DNA from: Pseudonocardia sp. CNS-139
GTDB lineage: Bacteria; Actinomycetota; Actinomycetes; Mycobacteriales; Pseudonocardiaceae
Direction of reading: 5' to 3'
NCBI GenBank assembly: GCA_001942415.1
Contig: MKJX01000185.1
Location: 1 to 57,842 of the forward strand
DNA: 57,842 bases
In this document: positions 18,662 through 27,573 of the stretch, piece after piece
Numbering within the stretch: position 1 is the first letter of the stretch
Layout: each line of letters starts with the position of its first letter
Notes under the pieces: generated by a model
What the model was told of the DNA's origin: nothing
The model's database searches: none
Seen by the model: the letters and a program-made list of their open reading frames with translations, nothing else
Position numbers and translations under genes: made by a program

Positions 18662-19387
18662 TCAGCGCAGGCGGCGACGGCCCGGCTCCGGCCGGACGGG
18701 CTCGTCCGGCTCGTCCCGGCGGCGGTGCCGGGCCGCCGACGGCCGCCGCTGCGCCGGCACCGACACGACGTGCGTGGCCTCGGACCCGGCCTCGGACTTC
18801 GGGCGCAGCACCGTGGTCGCCACGTCGAGCGTGGGGGCCGGCGGGGGCGGCGGCGCCGGCCGGCTGTCGGCCTTCTCCCGCAGCTCGCGCAGGGTTCGCA
18901 CGTCGACCAGCCGGGCGACGAGCGCCGCGAGCACCGGCCGCACGGCGTCGGCCTGCGACGGCCCGACCGGCCGTCCCGGCGTGCCCAGCAGCTGCAACGC
19001 GCCGTACGGCTCGCCCGCCGCCGACAGCGGCACCACCAGCGACGTCGTGAACCCGAGGTCCGCGGCCGCGGCGGCGAGCGCCTGCGGGGCGACACGCGTC
19101 AGGTCGGGGGTGTGTACCTGCCGCGCCGTGCGGGCCCCGGTGGGCAGCGGCCCGCCGCCCGCGCGCCGCTGGACCTCGCCGATGCGCCCGGCCTTCGGGT
19201 CGGACGCGGCGACGACCGGCTCGTCGTCACCCGGGCCGGCCACGTACAGCACCGCACCGGCCGCGCCGACCGGCGCCGGGATCGCCGTGGCGACGCGCCG
19301 CAGCACACCCGGCAGATCCAGGTCACGGACGGTCATGCGGCCGACGAGCAACGCGAGGGACACCAGCGACTGGTCGGCAGCCGTCAT
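18662..19387 (-). CDS. GAF-domain protein
   Basis: 241 aa. The ATG at 19387 follows GAGGAG by 7 nt. One GAF domain spans residues 10-165: LVSLALLVGRMTVRDLDLPG, then GAAGAVLYVAGPGDD, and LGFTTSLVVPLSAAGEPYGA. After a short coiled segment (VRTLRELREKADSR) the tail is Pro-rich and then basic (RRPSAARHRRRDEP), without ANTAR, HTH or kinase output domain. It is therefore a small-molecule or redox sensor with an unknown partner, co-transcribed with the YdcF-like gene. Confidence 0.82.
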   Translation of the reverse strand: MTAADQSLVSLALLVGRMTVRDLDLPGVLRRVATAIPAPVGAAGAVLYVAGPGDDEPVVAASDPKAGRIGEVQRRAGGGPLPTGARTARQVHTPDLTRVAPQALAAAAADLGFTTSLVVPLSAAGEPYGALQLLGTPGRPVGPSQADAVRPVLAALVARLVDVRTLRELREKADSRPAPPPPPAPTLDVATTVLRPKSEAGSEATHVVSVPAQRRPSAARHRRRDEPDEPVRPEPGRRRLR

Positions 19388-19460
19388 GGGCACACTCCTC
19401 GACCGGCCGGGACGGGGGAGCGCCGGATCCATCCTTGCGTCGCCGCCCGTACGCCCCGCG

Positions 19461-20254
19461 TTACGCGCCCGGCAGCCGCGCGGCCGCGACCAGCTGGTCC
19501 CACGTGAGGCCCGCCCGGCGGACCATCGCGAAGAGCAGCTGGCCGGTCATCCAGGCGTCGTAGCCGGCGCGGTGGCGGCGCCGGCCCGGCTCGACCGGCG
19601 GCGCGACGAGCCCGGCGTGCGTGACCAGCAGGTCGAGCCCGTACCCGCCGGCCAGCCGCGGCCAGACGGTGCGCGCGAGCCGTGCGGTGTCGAGCACGAG
19701 CGGCGGCCGCCAGCCCGGGAGCTGCGCGGCGAGCAGCCGCAGGTGCTCGGCGGCCCCGTGCGCGACGAGCACCCGCCCGCACAGGACGTCGTAGATGTCG
19801 GCGGCGACGCGGTGCCAGCCGGGGCACGCGAACACCTCGCAGTTGCGGATGCCGTGCGCGTCCCGGGTGGCCGCCGCGGTGATCGGGCGGGCCGGGCGGA
19901 CGAGCCAGGTCCGCAGGCCCGTGGGCCGGACGGGCCCGGTGCCCGGCCCGACCGGGAGGACGGCGAGGTCGACGATCTCCGGCGGCTGCTGACCGTTCCC
20001 GTCCACGTCGACGACGGCGAGCCGCTGCCCGGCGAGGGCGCCGGGGCTGGTGGCGAACCCGGCCGGGCCGGGCTCGGTGGCGACCGGGACGGCCCGGGTT
20101 CGCCGGAAGTGCTGGAGGACAACAAGGGCTCCGGAGGTGTCCGCCGGAAGGCGGTCGAGGGGTGCTGCACCGGATGCCGGCGACGTCGTACGCGGTTGCG
20201 CCGCACGTCGGGGGCCCGCGGCGGCGCTGGCGCGTTCGGTGGTGCCCCGATCAT
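19461..20254 (-). CDS. DEDDh 3'-5' exonuclease-like protein (start uncertain, probable frameshift)
   Basis: The conserved block LAVVDVDGNGQQPPEIVDLA fits motif I of a DnaQ-like exonuclease, and RRRHRAGYDAWMTGQLLF fits the HxAxxDA motif III. The region between contains VLVAHGAAEHLRLLAAQLPG (motif II). The only start codon in this frame (GTG at 20006) lies inside motif I. Upstream the frame stays open and reads LDRLPADTSGALVVLQHFRR, which looks like real protein but has no start. A frameshift near 20130-20200, with the ATG at 20254 as the true start, would explain this. Ends RLPGA at 19461. Possible role in DNA repair or RNA turnover. Confidence 0.6.
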
Positions 20255-20260
20255 CCTCGG

Positions 20261-20951
20261 CTACTTAGCGTAGCTTTCGACCACCTCACGTAACCATGTG
20301 GCTGTGTGTGAGCTAGCGTTCGACGTCCTGTGCCCTCGGGTGGCGTCCGCGTACACGGTGCACGGCCGCACGGCGACGTCCGCGAACCCGGCGCGCGAGC
20401 AGCGGCTGCAGCTCGCGGCCGATCAGCCCGTTCCCGCCGGCGTCGGCCTGCAGCTGCGCGAGGCAGTCGACGGCCGCGGCCGCGTGGATGCTCGCCGGGT
20501 GGAAGGCGGCCGTCCCGTGGTCGCCCTCGATCACGGTGACCGTGCCGCCCGGGCGCAGCACGCGGCGCAGCGCGGCGAGCGCGCGACCCGGGTCGGGCAG
20601 GTGCTCCAGCACGAAGCAGACGAAGACGTGGTCGAACGCGGCGTCGGGGAACGGGAGGTCGTGGAGGTCCGCGACGTGCCACGCGACGCCGGCGTCCGGC
20701 ACCCGGGCCATGGCCTGCGCGAGCGACCCCGGCGAGACGTCGACGCTGGTCAGGCGGGCGCCCGGGCTGCGTGCCACGAGGTGGGCGGTCTGCGCGCCGA
20801 CGCCGCACCCGGCCTCCAGCACGCGGCTCCCGGCCGGGTACGCGGTGCCGGCGTGCAGCAGGTCGGCCAGCACGTCGGCCTGGTCGGCGAGCCGCCGGGA
20901 CTCGCGCGCCGAGTAGCCGTGCACGTATCCGGGGGGAGCGACGGTGTCCAT
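20261..20951 (-). CDS. Class I SAM-dependent methyltransferase (C-terminal frameshift)
   Basis: ATG start, MDTVAPPGYVHGYSARESRR. SAM-binding motif I is VLEAGCGVGAQT, the acidic motif II is LTSVDVSPGSL, and FDHVFVCFVLEHLPDPGRAL with LRRVLRPGGTVTVIEGDHG complete the Methyltransf_11/25 core. Near 20400 the frame slips; in the neighbouring frame the protein continues ARAGFADVAVRPCTVYADAT to a stop at 20261. The C-terminus is shorter than in homologous proteins, so a second defect is possible. Substrate unknown. It is divergent from the MocR regulator, which probably controls it. Confidence 0.78.
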
Positions 20952-21018
20952 ACGATCACCCTGCTGCGAGTATGGACCGGTGGGTAGGGCCAAAGCTGAC
21001 ACGGACACAAGGTCCATA
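20946..21018. promoter_or_regulatory. Candidate MocR operator: three TATGGAC sites
   Basis: The divergent promoter region carries GTCCATA at 20946-20952, TATGGACC at 20971-20978 and GGTCCATA at 21011-21018. The last two form a perfect inverted repeat with centres 40 bp apart, and the first is a further half-site in the same orientation as the third. Repeated half-sites spaced by whole helical turns are what dimeric MocR/PdxR-type regulators bind. The sites overlap the methyltransferase start and flank the MocR start. Confidence 0.55.
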
Positions 21019-22488
21019 ACGGCGGGCTCGGACTTCCTCCAGCTCGACGTGTCCGAGGCCCCGGCCGGCGGGCTGGCCGACTGGCTGGCCGGGCAGCTGC
21101 GCCACGCGATCTCCGACGGGCGGCTCCCCGTGGGCAGCCGGCTCCCCGCCTCCCGCGTGCTGGCCGCCGACCTGCGCGTCTCCCGGGGCGTCGTCACCGA
21201 GGCCTACCAGCGGCTCTCCGAGGACGGGCACGTCGCGGGCCGCGGCCGGGCCGGCACCGTGGTCGTCGCCGCGCCGCTGCCCCCGGCCGGGCCGCCCCCG
21301 CCCGCCCCGGCGCCGTCCGTCTCGTTCGCCGGGCCCGGCCTGGACGTCTTCGAGCGCATCCGCACCGCCCCGGCGCGGATCGACCTCTCCCCCGGCGTGC
21401 CCGACCTCGCCGCGTTCCCCCGCACGGCGTGGCTGCGCGCCGAACGGTCCGTGCTCGCCGGCCTCACGGCGTCCGAGCTGGGCTACGGGCCCGCGCAGGG
21501 CGCGCCCGCGCTGCAGCTGGCCGTCGCGCGCTGGCTGGCCCGCAACCGCGGGGTGCGCGTCGAACCGGACGACGTGCTGGTCGTCGCCGGGTTCGCGCAG
21601 GCCCTCGCGCTGCTCGCGCACGTGCTGCGGGCGGACGGGATCACCGAGGTCGCCGTCGAGGACCCGGGCTCGCTGGGTGTACGGCTCCAGCTGCAGAGCT
21701 GGGGCGTGGACACGCCGCCCGTCCCCGTCGACGACGCCGGGCTGTGCGTCGACGCGCTCACCGCGAGCGGGGTGCGGGCCGTCGTGCTGACGCCCGCGCA
21801 CCAGTTCCCGACGGGCGTGGTGCTCGACGGCGAACGCCGCCGCGAGCTGCTGACCTGGGCGGACGCCGGCGGGCTCGTCGTCGAGGACGACTACGACGCC
21901 GAGCACCGCTACGACCGCCCGCCCGTGCCCGCGCTGCGCTCGATGCTCGGCGACCACGTCTGCTACGCCGGGAGCGTCTCGAAGCTGCTGGCCCCGGCGC
22001 TGCGGGTGGGCTGGCTGGTCGTCCCGCGCCGGTACCGCGACGCGTTCGTGCAGGCCAAGCGCAACAGCGACCTCGGCAACCCGGTGCTGGCGCAGCTCGT
22101 GCTGGCCCGGCTGATGGAGTCCGGCGAGCTGGAGCGGCACCTGCGGCTGCTGCGCCGTCGCCACCGCGCCCGGCGCGACGCGATGATCCGCGCGCTGCGC
22201 CGGCACCTGCCGGACGCGACCGTGCACGGCGCGGCCGCCGGGCTGCATCTGCTGGTCACGCTGCCCGGCGACCCGGACGACCTCGACGACCTGGACCTCG
22301 CCGCGGCCGCGCTGGCCGGCGGCGTCAAGGTCCAGCCGCTGTCGTGGCACAGCCGGCGCCCCGGCCGGCCCGGGCTCGTGCTGGGCTACGCCGCCCGCAC
22401 CGCCACCGAGATCGCCGAGGGCGTCGCGACGATCGGCGAGCTGGTCAGGGCACGCGCGCGGCGACCTGCTCCAGCACCCCGCGGTTGA
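20980..22488 (+). CDS. MocR-family regulator (GntR HTH + aminotransferase-like domain)
   Basis: About 502 aa. The frame opens at 20944, but that start would overlap the divergent methyltransferase; GTG 20980 is a better start. Residues near 25-95 form a GntR winged helix: GGLADWLAGQLRHAISDGRL, then VSRGVVTEAYQRLSEDGHV. The rest is a fold-type I PLP domain with ELGYGPAQGAPALQ, VAVEDPGS, VVEDDYDAEHRYDR and the PLP-lysine block YAGSVSKLLAPALRVGW. MocR proteins sense pyridoxal phosphate or amino-acid-PLP adducts. Its end overlaps the convergent lipoprotein gene by 44 nt. The neighbouring methyltransferase is its likely target. Confidence 0.9.
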   Translation: MGRAKADTDTRSITAGSDFLQLDVSEAPAGGLADWLAGQLRHAISDGRLPVGSRLPASRVLAADLRVSRGVVTEAYQRLSEDGHVAGRGRAGTVVVAAPLPPAGPPPPAPAPSVSFAGPGLDVFERIRTAPARIDLSPGVPDLAAFPRTAWLRAERSVLAGLTASELGYGPAQGAPALQLAVARWLARNRGVRVEPDDVLVVAGFAQALALLAHVLRADGITEVAVEDPGSLGVRLQLQSWGVDTPPVPVDDAGLCVDALTASGVRAVVLTPAHQFPTGVVLDGERRRELLTWADAGGLVVEDDYDAEHRYDRPPVPALRSMLGDHVCYAGSVSKLLAPALRVGWLVVPRRYRDAFVQAKRNSDLGNPVLAQLVLARLMESGELERHLRLLRRRHRARRDAMIRALRRHLPDATVHGAAAGLHLLVTLPGDPDDLDDLDLAAAALAGGVKVQPLSWHSRRPGRPGLVLGYAARTATEIAEGVATIGELVRARARRPAPAPRG

Positions 22489-23954
22489 CGGCGCACGGGT
22501 CGCCGGTCGGCAGCAGCGTCGACATCGCGGCGATCCCGTGCGCGAGCTGCACGGCGCTGTAGCAGATCGGCTCGCCGCTGCCGTCACGCGTGGTGAGCTG
22601 CTCGACGCCGGGCCGGCCGCCGTACTGCGCGGGGACGGCGCCGGGCCGCGTCGCCGGGTCGGCCGAGAACGCGCCCGCCGGCAGGCCCCAGACCAGGCTG
22701 GAGAACATCGGCCCGGCGTTGAACGAGCAGCCCACCGCGTAGCCGCTGTCCGGCCCGACGGCCATCGGCACGGGGTTCCGGTCGCCGGCCGGGCGCAGCT
22801 CCGGCGGGTAGCCCTCCCAGCCCACGACGGTGCACGGGTCGAACGGGGCGCCGACCTGCGCGGGGGTGGGCGGCGCGTCGAGGTCGCCGAGCCGGAGCGC
22901 GCCCTCGGCCGCGCCGCGGGCGCGACCGGCCCGAGCGCCCGCGCGGCCGTGTCCGCGAGCGTCTGCACCTGCTCGCACGCGCGGTGACCTGCACCGTCTC
23001 GTGCGTCGGCGCGAACCCGGGGTTGCCGGTCATCTCGACGTCGCCGGCCTGGAACGTCAGCGTGCAGTCGCTGCCGAGCGACTCGCCGGTGGCCGGGCGC
23101 CCACCCACCTCCGCGCCGGCGAGCTCGTCGTCGCCGACGCTCAGCTCGACGCTCGCCCGGGCGTCCGACAGGCCGCCGGCCGGGTCCGCGACCCGCACCC
23201 CGACGCTGCACCCGTACGGCCCGTCGACGCCCGCCCGCAGCCCGTCCGGGTCCGGCGGCGCACCCCCGGCGAGCACCGGGACGAGCGCGGCCGCGAGCAC
23301 GCACGGGTCGGTCGTGCCGAGCGACAGGCCCGGGTCGGTGCGGCCCTCGCTGCGCAGCGGCGGCGCGGCGAGCCGCTGCGCGACGGCGTCGACGTACTCG
23401 CGGGCGACGTCGCACGGCGGCCGGTTGGCCGACACGTTGTACGAGACGACCTCGATCCCCCACGGGTACTCACCCTCGGGCCCGATCGGGTAGCTGTAGC
23501 CGCACGTCGCCTCGCTCGCGTGCCCGACCTGCGGCATCGGCACGCCGGCCGCGGCGATCGGCGGGCCGCCGCCGTCGGTCGGGATGACCGTGGAGAGGCC
23601 GATCGTCAGCTCCCACCGGCTGGGCCCGTCGGGCTGCTTGAGCTGCACGCGGCAGGTGTCGAGGCCGATGTAGGGCAGCACCTCGTCGGGCGTGTAGCCG
23701 GTCACCCGGGCGGCCGCACCGATGTCGTGGATGGCGCAGATGTCCCACGTCCGGGCGACCTCGAAGACCTCGGCCAGCGCCCGGTCCTCGGCGTCGAGCG
23801 GCAGTGCGAGCGACCGCGCCGCGCCGTCCCCGGCCGCCGCGGCGACCCCCGTGACGGTCTGCGTACAGCCCGTGACCAGCACGAACAGTGCGGCCAGCAG
23901 GACGGCCCCCGCAGCGACCTTGTGACGTCCCCCCGATGAGATCACCCCGGTCAC
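22445..23954 (-). CDS. Actinobacterial lipoprotein with DUF3558-like repeats (frameshifted)
   Basis: GTG start; the signal peptide VAAGAVLLAALFVLVTGC ends in a lipobox (VTGC), so the mature protein should be lipid-anchored outside the membrane. About 500 aa after repair of breaks near 22980 and 22920. Three segments carry a D-x-C motif (WDICAIHDIGAAARV, TDPCVLAAALVPVL, FDPCTVVGWEGYPP) reminiscent of DUF3558 domains, with further cysteines such as TCRVQL, TCGYSY and GCSVGV that could form disulphides. Such proteins are common and poorly understood in Pseudonocardiaceae. No neighbouring transporter suggests a substrate. Confidence 0.7.
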
Positions 23955-23997
23955 GGTATGCGGCGGCCCCCGGACGGCTGCGCCCGGGTACCTCCGA

Positions 23998-24602
23998 TCA
24001 GGTGACGGCGACCGCCCGCAGGGAACCCAGCGCGGCGTCGAGCGCCGCCTCCAGCGGGGCGGTCGACTCCGTCGACCGCATGAGCATCAGCCCGCCGTGC
24101 AGCGCCGCGAAGACGCCCAGCGCGAGCCGCTCCGGATCGCGTCCGCGGCGAGCAGCCCGGCCGCGCGCATCCGTCCGAGCCCGGCCCGCAGGTACGCGCA
24201 CCAGCGGTCCATGTGCTCCGCGACCTCCGCCGCGAGCGCCGGGTCGTCCCGGCTCACCTCGGCCGACAGCGCGCCGATCGGGCAGCCCCAGTGCGGCTGC
24301 GACCCGTAGTGCCGCACCACGCCGTCCCGCCAGCCCTGCCACGCCTCCCAGGTGTCGAGGGCGTCGAGGTGCGGGCGCTGCGCGTCGAGCACCCGCTCGA
24401 ACTGGAACGCGGCGATGGCGCCGACGAGCTCGGACTTCCCGCCCGGGAAGTAGTGGAAGAGCTGGCTCTTGCTGGTGGCGGTGCAGGCCCGGATGTCGTC
24501 GAGGCTCGTGCGCCCGACGCCGCGCGCGAGCAGCAGGTCGGCCGCCGCCTCGACGATGCGGGCGCGGGTGGCGGCGCCCTTCCTCGTCAGCGTGGGTGGC
24601 AC
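23998..24602 (-). CDS. TetR-family repressor (frameshifted)
   Basis: MPPTLTRKGAATRARIVEAA starts a TetR helix-turn-helix, continued by GRTSLDDIRACTATSKSQLF and HYFPGGKSELV. The ligand-binding half includes WGCPIGALSAEVS, typical of the subgroup with a C-terminal 'TetR_C_16/LmrA-like' domain. The frame breaks near 24140 and resumes with LALGVFAALHGGLMLMRSTE to a stop at 23998, about 201 aa. It is divergent from an SDR gene. Two identical-pattern palindromes (TGGACCnnGCAGTCCA) in the 56-bp gap and at the SDR start are its probable operators, giving repression of both genes. Confidence 0.88.
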
Positions 24603-24622
24603 GGCACCGAGCGTACGACGAC

Positions 24623-24668
24623 TGGACCGGGCAGTCCAAACTCGCTACTTTCTGGACCATGCAGTCCA
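24623..24668. promoter_or_regulatory. Tandem TetR operator
   Basis: Two 16-mers fit TGGACCnnGCAGTCCA: 24623-24638 and 24653-24668. Each has TGGAC/GTCCA arms, and the centres are 30 bp (three helical turns) apart. The second covers the ATG of the SDR gene, so binding would block its promoter and start. The arrangement between a TetR gene and its divergent enzyme is diagnostic of autoregulated repression. Confidence 0.75.
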
Positions 24669-25435
24669 ATAATGGCCGCCTCGCCGGCCGCACCGCCCTC
24701 GTCACGGGCGCCACCAGCAACATCGGACGGGCCATCGCCGTCGCGTTCGGGGCGGAGGGCGCGCACGTCGCCGTGTCCGGCCGCAGCCCGGAACGCGGCG
24801 CCGCGGTCGTCGCGCAGATCCGGGCCGCCGGCGGGCGGGCCGACTTCGTGCCCGCCGACCTCGACGGCTCGCCCGCCGCGTCGCAGGCCCTCGCCGCGGC
24901 CGCGGCCGACACGCTCGGCGGCGCGGTCGACGTGCTGGTCAACAACCTCGGGATCAGCCCCGGCACCACCACGCCCACCACCGACGAGGCCACCTTCGAC
25001 GCGATCTACGCCGTCAACGTCAAGGCGCCGTTCTTCCTGACCGCGGCGGTCGCGCCGGCGATGGCCGCCCGCGGGTCCGGCGCGATCGTCAACCTCGGGT
25101 CGTGGGTGGCCCGGCTCGGCATCCCGGTCGGCTCGCTCTACAGCTCGACGAAGGGCGCGATGGAGACGCTCACCCGGGCGTGGTCTGCGGAGTTCGGGCC
25201 GTCCGGCGTACGGGTCAACGCGATCGCCCCCGGCGTCGTGCACGTCCCGCCACCGGACCCGGCCGCCGACCCGACCGCGGTCTTCATGCGCGGGACGCCG
25301 GCCGCGGGCGTCGGGCTCCCGGACGCCGTCGCGCACGCCGCCGTCTACCTCGCGAGCGACGACGCCGCGTTCGTGCACGGCACGGTGATCGACGTCGACG
25401 GCGGGCGCACGGGCGTAGCGGTGATCGCAACCTGA
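24659..25435 (+). CDS. Short-chain dehydrogenase/reductase (SDR)
   Basis: 258 aa, intact. LAGRTALVTGATSNIGRAIA has the TGxxxxIG NAD(P) motif, VLVNNLGISPG the NNxG motif, and LGSWVARLGIPVGSLYSSTK the catalytic S-Y-K (YSSTK). It ends with FVHGTVIDVDGGRTGV, the usual family terminus. A classical SDR of the FabG/3-oxoacyl-reductase type, but a single enzyme under TetR control is more likely a xenobiotic or secondary-metabolite reductase. The ATG sits inside the second TetR operator, which suggests a very short or absent 5' leader. Confidence 0.92.
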   Translation: MQSNNGRLAGRTALVTGATSNIGRAIAVAFGAEGAHVAVSGRSPERGAAVVAQIRAAGGRADFVPADLDGSPAASQALAAAAADTLGGAVDVLVNNLGISPGTTTPTTDEATFDAIYAVNVKAPFFLTAAVAPAMAARGSGAIVNLGSWVARLGIPVGSLYSSTKGAMETLTRAWSAEFGPSGVRVNAIAPGVVHVPPPDPAADPTAVFMRGTPAAGVGLPDAVAHAAVYLASDDAAFVHGTVIDVDGGRTGVAVIAT

Positions 25436-25534
25436 CGTCACCCACGGAGTCACGAGGTCCACCCGATGGTCTCCGCGCGCCCGGCGGGCGGCGTTGCGGG
25501 CCAAAACTGTCGGACCCCTCGGCTACGGTGCGAA

Positions 25535-25581
25535 CCACTACATCTAGTAGTCACATCGTGGTAGTCCACCTACTGGTGGGA
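25535..25581. promoter_or_regulatory. NrdR-box-like site upstream of the TSCPD gene
   Basis: CCACTACATCTAGTAG at 25535-25550 fits the NrdR box consensus (acaCwAtATaTwGtgt) at about 11-12 of 16 positions, including the C-w-A..A-T.T-w-G core. A second, weaker palindrome CCACC-tact-GGTGG starts 31 bp downstream at 25566; 31-32 bp is the usual spacing of tandem NrdR boxes. NrdR represses ribonucleotide reductase genes when dATP is high. The first site is convincing; the second is tentative. Confidence 0.6.
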
Positions 25582-25592
25582 TCGAGAAGGAG

Positions 25593-26105
25593 ATGGGCTC
25601 TCGCATGGCGCACCCGGCACGCACCCGCGGCAAGGCCAGCACGCAGCAGCGGATGCCGCGCACCCGGCAGGGCACCACCACCGCGTTCGAGATCGGCGGC
25701 ACCGAGTTCTTCGTCACCGCCAACGCCGACGACGACGGTGAGCTCGGCGAGGTCTTCGCGAAGTTCGGCAAGGCCGGGTCCACCACGGCCGGGCTGATGG
25801 ACCTGGTGGCCATCGCGGTGTCGGTCGGCCTGCAGCACGGCGTACCGCTGGAGACGTTCGTGGCGAAGTTCAAGGACACCCGGTTCGAGCCGATGGGCCC
25901 CACCGACGACCCGGAGGTCCCGACCGCCACGTCGGTGGGCGACTACCTGGCGCGGCGCCTCGCGCAGGACTGGCTCGACGTCGACAGCCGGGAGCAGCTC
26001 AACCTGCTCACGCCCGAGGAGGAGGCGCTGCGCCCGGCCACGGCGCCCACTCCCCTGGTGCGCCGCACGCCCGCGACGGGGGTGGAGCCCGTGCTCGGCT
26101 CGTAA
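25593..26105 (+). CDS. Stand-alone TSCPD-domain protein (NrdJ C-terminus-like)
   Basis: 170 aa, intact. GGTEFFVTANADDDGELGEV, FAKFGKAGSTTAGLMDLVAI, VGLQHGVPLETFVAKFKDTR and SVGDYLARRLAQDWLD match the TSCPD domain found at the C-terminus of B12-dependent (class II) ribonucleotide reductase NrdJ. The catalytic barrel is absent. Start choices are ATG 25593 (directly after AAGGAG) or ATG 25605. An NrdR-like box lies 42-58 nt upstream, linking it to dNTP metabolism. Function of stand-alone copies is not established; a regulatory or assembly partner of ribonucleotide reductase is an inference. Confidence 0.85.
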   Translation: MGSRMAHPARTRGKASTQQRMPRTRQGTTTAFEIGGTEFFVTANADDDGELGEVFAKFGKAGSTTAGLMDLVAIAVSVGLQHGVPLETFVAKFKDTRFEPMGPTDDPEVPTATSVGDYLARRLAQDWLDVDSREQLNLLTPEEEALRPATAPTPLVRRTPATGVEPVLGS

Positions 26106-26147
26106 CCGCAGGACGGGGTCGCGCCCGCCGCCGGATAATCGGGCTCC

Positions 26148-27005
26148 ATGGGGCAGTCCGCCGACGAGATCACACCGTTCCTCAAGACCCACCGGGCCGC
26201 ACTGGACCCGGTGGCACTGGGCTCCCGCGCGCCACCACCCGGCGGCGGGTGCGTGGGCTGCGCCGCGAGGAGGTGGCGCAGCTCGCCGGGATCAGCGTCG
26301 ACTACTACACGCGCATCGAGCAGGGCCGGGCGCACGCCGTCTCCGACGAGGTGCTGGCCGCGGTCGCGCGGGCGCTGCGGCTCACCGACCCGGAGCACAC
26401 CTACCTGCGCAACATCACCCTGCCGCGGCGGCGCCCGGCCGAGGCCGCGTGCACCGCGGGGCCCAGCCGGCCGCCGGCGGTGTCGCCGCAGGTCAGGGAG
26501 CTGCTGGACGCGATGGACCCGGTGGTGCCGGCCGCCGTCTACGGGCCGGGGGTCGACATCCTGGCGTGGAACCGGGCGGCCGCCCGCCTGACGTTCGACT
26601 TCGACGCGCTGCCCGAGCCGGAGCGCAACGGCGCCCGGCTGATCTTCCTGCACCCCGGCGCGCGGGAGTTCTACCCGGAGTGGGCGGAGCTGGCCGCGGA
26701 GACGGTCGCCGGGCTGCGCGGCGAGCTCGGCCGCCTGCCCGGCGAGCCGCGCGCACCAGGTGATCGCCGAGCTGCGCGAGCGCAGCCCCGAGTTCCGGCG
26801 GCTGTGGGAGTCGCGCGCGGTGCGCGACCGCGCGCTCGGCACCAAGCGCATCCGCAACCCCGAGGTCGGCGAGCTGGTGCTGACGTTCCAGGCGCTGCCG
26901 CTGCCCGCGCCCGGCCAGCGGCTCTGCACGTTCACGGCGCCGCGCGGCTCGGTGTCCTGGGAGCGGCTGCGGGAGCTGACGGCCGGGGAGGTCGCGGCAG
27001 TCTGA
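26148..27005 (+). CDS. XRE regulator with MmyB-like ligand-binding domain (two frameshifts)
   Basis: MGQSADEITPFLKTHRAALD starts the N-terminus. After a slip near 26240 the helix-turn-helix reads GLRREEVAQLAGISVDYYTR and IEQGRAHAVSDEVLAAVARA, the classic form of actinobacterial MmyB-type regulators. The PAS-like ligand domain has VPAAVYGPGVDILAWNRAAA and ARLIFLHPGAREFYPEWAEL. A second slip near 26755 leads to IAELRERSPEFRRLWESRAV and the end GSVSWERLRELTAGEVAAV. About 285 aa, full length. This family often controls adjacent SDR or reductase genes. No clear target here except possibly the downstream convergent pair. Confidence 0.85.
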
Positions 27006-27013
27006 CCGGCGGC

Positions 27014-27526
27014 TCAGTCCCGGTCGGGGTCGGGGTGCAGCGCCACGAACAGCGACCACGGCCGCCCGCCGGGGTCGGGCGGGCGCGCGGCGAACTCCTC
27101 CACCACCTCCTGGAGCCGCTGCCGCAGCTCCGCACACCCCTCGTCGGACAGGCGCAGGCCGAGACGGGAGAGCACGAGCTCGTCGTCGCCGACGCCGGCG
27201 GCGGACTCGACGAACGCCTCGATCATCGGCCGCGCCGAGCGGGTCTCGGAGAGCCGCCACGACTTGCGCGTCGCCCGGTACGGCACCGGGCGCGACCCGC
27301 GCGGCCCGTCCTGCGCGGGCAGCGCCTCCAGGAACCCGGTGGCCGCGAGCGTCCGCACGTGGTGCAGCACGCTCGCCGGCGGACGGCCGAGCCGCTGCGC
27401 GAGCTGCGCGTTCGTCATCGGCTCGTCGAGGCACATCCGCAGGATGCGCAGGCGCAGCGACGAGGCGAGCGCCTTGGCCTCGGCGTCCGTCGCGGGACGC
27501 CGGGTCGCGGTCCGGTCCACCCGCAC
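27014..27526 (-). CDS. ArsR-like winged-helix regulator
   Basis: About 170 aa. ATG 27565 is possible, but it lies across the palindrome in the divergent promoter, so GTG 27526 is chosen. ALASSLRLRILRMCLDEPMT, NAQLAQRLGRPPASVLHHVR and TLAATGFLEALPAQ are the HTH_20/ArsR winged helix used by actinobacterial regulators of MFS exporters. The C-terminal half (MIEAFVESAAGVGDDELVLS and RLSDEGCAELRQRLQEVVEE) is a helical dimerisation and effector region; no ArsR-type metal cysteines are seen, so it likely senses an organic ligand. It is divergent from the MFS exporter. Confidence 0.85.
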   Translation of the reverse strand: MRVDRTATRRPATDAEAKALASSLRLRILRMCLDEPMTNAQLAQRLGRPPASVLHHVRTLAATGFLEALPAQDGPRGSRPVPYRATRKSWRLSETRSARPMIEAFVESAAGVGDDELVLSRLGLRLSDEGCAELRQRLQEVVEEFAARPPDPGGRPWSLFVALHPDPDRD

Positions 27527-27546
27527 ACGGTAGCCGCCGTCCCCTG

Positions 27547-27570
27547 ACCGATTGACAATTCCCAATCAGT
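27547..27570. promoter_or_regulatory. Candidate operator between ArsR-like and MFS genes
   Basis: ACCGATTG (27547-27554) and CAATCAGT (27563-27570) form an inverted repeat with 7 of 8 positions paired around an 8-nt AT-rich centre. It ends 3 nt before the GTG of the MFS gene, the only AT-rich patch of this 47-bp gap, and is well placed for repression of both genes. Confidence 0.55.
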
Positions 27571-27573
27571 CGG

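Noticed and set aside
19547..20254. Alternative reading frame starting at ATG 20254 as a separate 235-aa protein
   Set aside because: Composition is Ser/Arg/Pro-rich shadow coding; only its start may belong to the exonuclease-like gene.
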